A DNA stretch of 18,871 nt from NCBI GenBank assembly GCA_002450755.1, contig DKAI01000155.1:1-18871 (forward strand). Direction: 5' to 3'. Within the stretch, counting starts at the first letter, position 1. Each line of letters begins with the position of its first letter. The notes under the pieces were generated by a model, which ran no database searches, was not told the DNA's origin, and worked only from the letters and a program-made list of their open reading frames with translations. Origin of the DNA: Deltaproteobacteria bacterium UBA6930 (GTDB lineage Bacteria; Myxococcota_A; UBA9160; UBA6930). The position numbers and the translations under genes were made by a program. Positions 15,083 through 18,871 of this stretch are shown piece by piece.

Positions 15083-15112
15083 ACAACGTCTGTCGATCTG
15101 TGACGGCGTTGT
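15083..15112. terminator. Weak hairpin between convergent waaF and flavin monooxygenase genes
   Basis: ACAACGTC (15083-15090) pairs with GGCGTTGT (15105-15112) over a 14-base loop, with one G-T pair. A T-rich stretch (TCTTTTCATTTTTG) follows some eight bases later on the plus strand. A second short repeat, TTTTCA with TGAAAA, lies just after it. The 118-base convergent gap is a natural place for termination, but neither hairpin is strong. Confidence 0.3.
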
Positions 15113-15177
15113 TCGTATAGTCTTTTCATTTTTGTAAGCTGAAAACTAAAAAAGAGGACAGTTATTTTACTAGAACC

Positions 15178-16293
15178 TTATATACGTAGACCGGCTTGCT
15201 TCATCAAAGGCATTACACGGTCATCGAAGTACTTAAGTTCCTCGTTATAGTCCAAAAATGAAAGGCACATGCCTTCCAATCCTGTCTTTTTTATTTCTAA
15301 GAACTGTTCAACTACTTGCTCAGGAGTTCCGATTAGTGGGTACCCAAACCAACCATTAATTAAGCGTTTTTGTTGATCAGCGAAACCTTCGGGAGCAGTA
15401 CCGCTCTCGACTCCGAAGATATTGAGGATAGTGGTGGCTGTTTCATAGTCCCCTTTTTCAAGAATCTCGGCCATCGCATCGTGAGCTTCCTTCTCGGTAT
15501 CTCGGCATATCACTTGGCCAAAAGACATCACACCGCAGAGCCTTTTGTATTCTGCAGCTAGAGTTCCAACTTCTTGCACCATATCTCTTGCGAACTCCAA
15601 ACTGTTGAGTGTGATAAAATTAAAGTCGCAGTGTTCGGCAGAGAACTTCCTTCCAGCGGGTGAGGCGCCAGCATTTACCAGGACTGGGAACGGGTCATGT
15701 ATCGGTTTGGGAAGACAGTATCCCTGGTTAACTTTGAAATATTTTCCTTCGTGGTTGAAGTCTTGTTCTTTCCACATTCGTTTTATTACATGGAGCCATT
15801 CGGTAGCTCGAACATAACGTTCGTCATGCTCTAATTGCTTAGCGCCGAACATTTCCATCTCAGGGGTAAACCATCCACAAACTATGTTAAGTCCGAACCT
15901 TCCTTTTGAAATATGATCGATGGTTGCTCCTTGCTTCGCAGCCAGGCACGGATGGATAGTAGGTACGTGAGAAGTTGGAAAAAGCATTATTTTTTTGGTG
16001 TGAGCGGCGAGTGCAGCCCCCCAAGTAAAAACTTCAAGGTTCTCGCCATTGAAATCTGTTGTGCCCCCGAAACCGCGCCATCTGCCCACAGCAACCAGCA
16101 TCTCAAAATCCATGCGCTCCGCTCTTTTTGCAATTTCCAGATTGTGTTCCCAGGATGGCTCGAAGGTGGTCTCTGCATGAGAAACAGTGCAGCCGTTTCC
16201 GACATTAATCCCGAATAGCCCCAACTTGAGGGGTTGTTCGTTGTACATCACGCAGTTCTTGCGTCTCCATTCGGAGACACCTTCTGTAGTCAT
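15178..16293 (-). CDS. FMN-dependent luciferase-like monooxygenase, RutA/SfnG-like
   Basis: A 371-residue LLM-class flavin monooxygenase. The core VGRWRGFGGTTDFNGENLEVFTW (69-91), AAKQGATIDHISKGRFGLNIVCGW (118-141), LEHDERY (154-160) and NAGASPAGRKFSAEHCDFNF resemble pyrimidine monooxygenase RutA and dimethylsulfone monooxygenase SfnG. That makes it an FMNH2-using oxygenase and not an F420 enzyme. The rest of the rut operon is absent, so the substrate is open; organosulfur or nitrogen heterocycles are the known options. ATG at 16293 has GGAG six bases upstream. A second candidate, ATG at 16248 (MYNEQPLK), is closer to the family's usual N-terminus but lacks a good site. It lies 18 bases after the CoA-transferase gene and ends the minus-strand cluster. 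Confidence 0.85.
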   Translation of the reverse strand: MTTEGVSEWRRKNCVMYNEQPLKLGLFGINVGNGCTVSHAETTFEPSWEHNLEIAKRAERMDFEMLVAVGRWRGFGGTTDFNGENLEVFTWGAALAAHTKKIMLFPTSHVPTIHPCLAAKQGATIDHISKGRFGLNIVCGWFTPEMEMFGAKQLEHDERYVRATEWLHVIKRMWKEQDFNHEGKYFKVNQGYCLPKPIHDPFPVLVNAGASPAGRKFSAEHCDFNFITLNSLEFARDMVQEVGTLAAEYKRLCGVMSFGQVICRDTEKEAHDAMAEILEKGDYETATTILNIFGVESGTAPEGFADQQKRLINGWFGYPLIGTPEQVVEQFLEIKKTGLEGMCLSFLDYNEELKYFDDRVMPLMKQAGLRI

Positions 16294-16311
16294 GGGAGGC
16301 TCCGTCGTGCT

Positions 16312-17529
16312 CTAATTCGGTCCTTCGATTAGGATTCCTTTGCTTGCTAGGGCGTCGATTTCTTCTTTGCTTTTTCCTAGGACCTCAGAAAGAACCTCTT
16401 GGTTGTGTTGGCCAAGTGTGGGGGCTACGTATCCCGGATCATCTGGGAAATCGGAAAAACGAATTGGATGGCCAGGCATATCGAATTTTCCTGCAATGGG
16501 ATCGTCAACTGTTCTTACCGTGCCTCGCTCCCGAAAATGGGGATGGTTGATTGTTTCCTCCACAGTAAGAATGGGTGCACAAGGGACGCCATGTTCTTCC
16601 ATCTTCGCAACTGCATCGTGGACAGAAGGAAAGCCCTTAAGCCACGTTTCAATTATTTCGATAACCTCGTCGCGATGTTCCAGTCGCTTGGCGTCGTTGC
16701 CGTAAATCTCGTGATCTAGCAGGTCAGGACGTTCCATCGAAGCGCAAAGGTCCTTCCAATGGTGCAGGAAGCCCATGATCATGGCGCAACCATCGTTACC
16801 TTGGAAGACGCCGGCTGGGGCTACGTAACTAACGTGTCGTCCTGTGCGGGTTGGCTTTATCGCTCCTTTGCTTGCGCTGGCTTGGTGTACATTTACCTCG
16901 TGATATTGGTAATAGACGTCTAAGAGACCGATATCTACGTGCTGACCTTTTCCTGTCTGGTCCCGATATCGCAGCGCAGCGAGTACTCCGACGGAGGCGG
17001 TGACTCCAGTGCTAATGTCGCCTAATCCAACACACGGGATGTAAGGCGCTTCATTCGGATCTCCAATCATAGAGGTCACCCCAGAGTAAGCTTGGGCGAT
17101 GTAGTCGTAACCCGGTTTACTGGAAAGGGGCCCTGTTTGACCAAGGGCCGAAATAGAGCACATGATGATGTCGGATTTGATCTTTTTAAGTTCTTCGTAA
17201 CTCATACCCATGTTAGCCATGACGCCTGGTTTGTAATTTTCTACGACGACGTCGACGTGTGCGACCAGCTCCTTAACAAGGGCCAAACCTTCAGGGTTGT
17301 GAAAATCGACGCAAACACTTTTCTTATTCAAGCTTTGCTGTACAAGGTAGAGGCTGCGTTCATTGCCAATTTTGGACATTCCGCGGACCATGTCGCCACC
17401 GGGTCCTGCCTCGACTTTGATCACGTCGGCGCCCATTTCTGCAAACATTCTCGTGCAACTTGGGCCGGCTAGAGCCCGTGTTAAGTCAAGAACTTTGAGT
17501 CCAGTTAAAATATTTGGCTGTGAGGACAT
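16312..17529 (-). CDS. CaiB/BaiF family CoA-transferase (class III)
   Basis: A 405-residue family III CoA-transferase, which moves CoA between a donor thioester and a free acid through an aspartyl-CoA intermediate. Family features are GLKVLDLTRALAGPSCTRMFAEMGADVIKVE (10-40), VENYKPGVM (96-104), SALGQTGP (127-134), GYDYIAQAYSGV (140-151) and the catalytic aspartate in GLGDISTGV (Asp171). The ATG at 17529 has CGGAG eight bases upstream. It lies between luciferase-like oxidoreductase genes on the same strand, suggesting that an acid is activated to its CoA ester by transfer and oxidised elsewhere in the pathway. Formyl-CoA, carnitine, succinyl-benzoate or bile-acid transfer are known for the family; the sequence does not single one out. 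A palindrome lies 20-39 bases upstream of the start. Confidence 0.9.
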   Translation of the reverse strand: MSSQPNILTGLKVLDLTRALAGPSCTRMFAEMGADVIKVEAGPGGDMVRGMSKIGNERSLYLVQQSLNKKSVCVDFHNPEGLALVKELVAHVDVVVENYKPGVMANMGMSYEELKKIKSDIIMCSISALGQTGPLSSKPGYDYIAQAYSGVTSMIGDPNEAPYIPCVGLGDISTGVTASVGVLAALRYRDQTGKGQHVDIGLLDVYYQYHEVNVHQASASKGAIKPTRTGRHVSYVAPAGVFQGNDGCAMIMGFLHHWKDLCASMERPDLLDHEIYGNDAKRLEHRDEVIEIIETWLKGFPSVHDAVAKMEEHGVPCAPILTVEETINHPHFRERGTVRTVDDPIAGKFDMPGHPIRFSDFPDDPGYVAPTLGQHNQEVLSEVLGKSKEEIDALASKGILIEGPN

Positions 17530-17548
17530 TTGAGTTGCTCCGGTTATG

Positions 17549-17568
17549 GCGAGGTATTGATACCTCGC
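17549..17568. promoter_or_regulatory. Perfect 20-base palindrome upstream of the CoA-transferase
   Basis: GCGAGGTAT (17549-17557) and ATACCTCGC (17560-17568) form a perfect nine-base inverted repeat with a two-base centre. It lies 20-39 bases upstream of the CoA-transferase start and 39 bases after the stop of the preceding luciferase-like gene. There is no T-run after it on the coding strand, so it is more likely an operator for a dimeric regulator (TetR or FadR/GntR type) than a terminator. Confidence 0.5.
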
Positions 17569-17607
17569 GCTTGGTATGTTTTTTGCAAATTAAGGTGTGA
17601 TTCTTTT

Positions 17608-18498
17608 TTAAGAACCAGGCGCTAGAGCCTCCAAAGCTTCCCAATCAGGGTCCAAGCCTCCGACTTGCCCGGGGGCAAGAACTTCACGAGGATTTATGGG
17701 ATAAAGGCAGATCTCATCCGCACCTGCGTCTACATGCGATTGAATCCTTTGCTTGACGGACTCGATATCGCCCAGCGCAAAGATGGCGTCCAAAAGACGA
17801 TCACTTCCTCCGTCTTTATAGTCCGACTCTTCAAATCCAGCCTGTTTCCAAGTACGCCTGTAGGCAGGCAAGTCGATATAAAAATTTAATGCATGTCGAG
17901 CGAGAGAGCGGGCATGAGATAGGTTTTCTTCAAAACAAGTGCGGACGACGACGCAAAGCTTCTTGTCGGGTCCCAAAATTTTTCTTGCACGCTTTGTATG
18001 CTCGGCTGGCTGATTTAGGCACAGAGCACCATCTGCCTGATTTCTGGCAATCTCAAGAAGCTTAGGGCCATGAGCGGCACAGATGATTGGTGAGGATTCA
18101 CTATGCGACGGTCCGTCAGGCTCCGTTGCGTGGATACCGCGAAGGTACTCTCCTAATGCCTTGGTAGGGGGGATAAAGGTATGTCCTCGAGGTTCGACCA
18201 AAATTGGGTGAGAAACACCGAGGCCAAGCCAAAACCGCCCGCCTGATAGTTCTCCTAACGTTTTTCGAGCCTGGGCGGCCGCCACAAAATCTCTGACATA
18301 AACATTTGCTATCCCAATACCGACATTAAGCCTCGTCGTGTGAGCGAGCAGAAACCCGGCTAATGCCATAGGCTCTCTGCCAGTCAATTCGGGTACCCAG
18401 ACTCCGTCATAACCGAGAGACTCGAGTCGCTGAGCGTAATCAACTACACCAGCAGAATTCATGCCTTCAGTAAAATGAAGCAACGTGTAGGTTGCCAT
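17608..18498 (-). CDS. F420-dependent luciferase-like (LLM class) oxidoreductase
   Basis: A 296-residue LLM-fold protein with the features of F420-dependent members: LGYDGVWVPELTGREPMALAGFLLAHT (28-54), VGIGIANVY (59-67) and ELSGGRFWLGLGVSH (83-97), which contacts the cofactor. It would move a hydride between reduced F420 and an organic substrate not identifiable from sequence. The ATG at 18498 has AAGGA at a long spacing of about 12 bases; there is no better start nearby. It begins 21 bases after the stop of another luciferase-like gene and precedes the CoA-transferase by 78 bases. F420 use is inferred from family resemblance; an FMN cofactor cannot be excluded. Confidence 0.75.
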   Translation of the reverse strand: MATYTLLHFTEGMNSAGVVDYAQRLESLGYDGVWVPELTGREPMALAGFLLAHTTRLNVGIGIANVYVRDFVAAAQARKTLGELSGGRFWLGLGVSHPILVEPRGHTFIPPTKALGEYLRGIHATEPDGPSHSESSPIICAAHGPKLLEIARNQADGALCLNQPAEHTKRARKILGPDKKLCVVVRTCFEENLSHARSLARHALNFYIDLPAYRRTWKQAGFEESDYKDGGSDRLLDAIFALGDIESVKQRIQSHVDAGADEICLYPINPREVLAPGQVGGLDPDWEALEALAPGS

Positions 18499-18519
18499 TC
18501 GTTTTGTTTTCCTTTCTAG

Positions 18520-18871
18520 CTAAAGAAGTTCACTAGCAAGCTCATCGAGTTCGCTAAGAAGTTCCTTTTCATCCTGGCCATCTAGCCAAATTACGAGTGT
18601 GTCCGCTCCGGCTTTTGCGAGTTCGGCTACATCGGAAGCCTTTCGGTAGAATCCCGTTGGAGAGAACGACACGATTTCTATATCCGAGGGGTTCCTACCC
18701 GCTTTCGTGGCTAGCTCGTTTAACTTTTCCCTACCATCGGCGATTTCTTTGGGATCCATGCTAAAGGGAACCCACCCATCGCCCCATCGAACTACACGAT
18801 TAAGGACAAATGGCGAGCCTATGCTTCCGAGTAGAATTGGAGGATGCGGTTTGCTGGCGGGTTGCGGTTTG
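18520..18871 (-). CDS. Luciferase-like (LLM class) oxidoreductase, partial (5' end beyond window)
   Basis: Only the C-terminal 116 residues lie in the window; the frame is open to the right edge, so the beginning is missing. The visible part starts KPQPASKPHPPILLGS and continues RVVRWGDGWVPFSMDP, the C-terminal blocks typical of F420-dependent LLM oxidoreductases. It then runs through a helix-rich end (ELAKAGADTLVIWL, about 80-93) to a TAG at 18520. A Met at the in-frame codon 18757-18759 is internal and not the start. The next LLM gene begins 21 bases downstream, so the two are probably co-transcribed and may be related enzymes acting on the same pathway. Confidence 0.8.
   Translation of the reverse strand, partial: KPQPASKPHPPILLGSIGSPFVLNRVVRWGDGWVPFSMDPKEIADGREKLNELATKAGRNPSDIEIVSFSPTGFYRKASDVAELAKAGADTLVIWLDGQDEKELLSELDELASELL

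Noticed and set aside
16263..16278. Six-base stem hairpin (GTCTCC/GGAGAC) near the start of the RutA-like gene
   Set aside because: It lies within the first codons of the chosen reading frame and is short enough to be chance; there is no regulatory context.
17549..17568. Palindrome read as a rho-independent terminator for the luciferase-like gene upstream
   Set aside because: The coding strand after it has no U-tract. The only T-run is on the opposite strand, which has no gene to terminate.

Overview
The window looks like chromosomal DNA from a Gram-negative bacterium with a large lipid and CoA metabolism. The Gram-negative sign is a clear lipopolysaccharide heptosyltransferase II (waaF). 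The rest includes acyl-CoA handling genes, three luciferase-like oxidoreductases (at least one, probably two, of the F420 type), an arsenosugar gene pair, and a eukaryote-like ether-lipid gene pair. This mix is familiar from uncultured Myxococcota/Desulfobacterota/Binatota-like lineages, but I cannot fix the taxon from this sequence. I see no tRNA, rRNA, CRISPR array, insertion sequence or phage gene. No stretch above 300 bases is without a gene.

Region 1 (2-4535, minus strand): a patatin-like phospholipase, then alkylglycerone-phosphate (alkyl-DHAP) synthase, then a fatty acyl-CoA reductase. The last two are the fatty-alcohol-making and ether-bond-forming steps of peroxisomal ether lipid synthesis in animals, and both read strikingly like the animal enzymes. 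They are also much more AT-rich than the rest of the window.

Region 2 (4622-6777, plus): an arsM-arsS pair. ArsM methylates arsenite and the radical SAM enzyme ArsS attaches the 5'-deoxyadenosyl group, giving arsenosugar precursors. A strong ribosome binding site precedes arsM, and arsS follows after 2 bases.

Region 3 (6886-9446): two small MaoC/hot-dog proteins that form a HadA/HadB-like hydratase pair (plus), converging on an AMP-forming acyl-CoA synthetase (minus). The junction carries two perfect hairpins side by side.

Region 4 (9530-10784): a DoxX-family membrane protein (plus) converging on a tyrosine/dual-specificity phosphatase (minus), with a bidirectional terminator between them.

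Region 5 (10970-15059, plus): a tight four-gene operon of Nudix hydrolase, Gfo/Idh/MocA-type oxidoreductase, radical SAM protein with extra C-terminal cysteines, and waaF. All four appear to start at GTG or TTG. The grouping suggests a sugar or cell-envelope modification pathway that I do not recognise as a described system.

Region 6 (15178-18871, minus): a catabolic-looking cluster of a partial F420-type luciferase-like oxidoreductase, a second one, a CaiB/BaiF CoA-transferase and a RutA/SfnG-like flavin monooxygenase. A perfect 20-base palindrome sits just upstream of the CoA-transferase.

The most notable content is the eukaryote-like ether lipid pair close to an arsenosugar operon, and the unrecognised Nudix/Gfo-Idh/radical SAM/heptosyltransferase operon.
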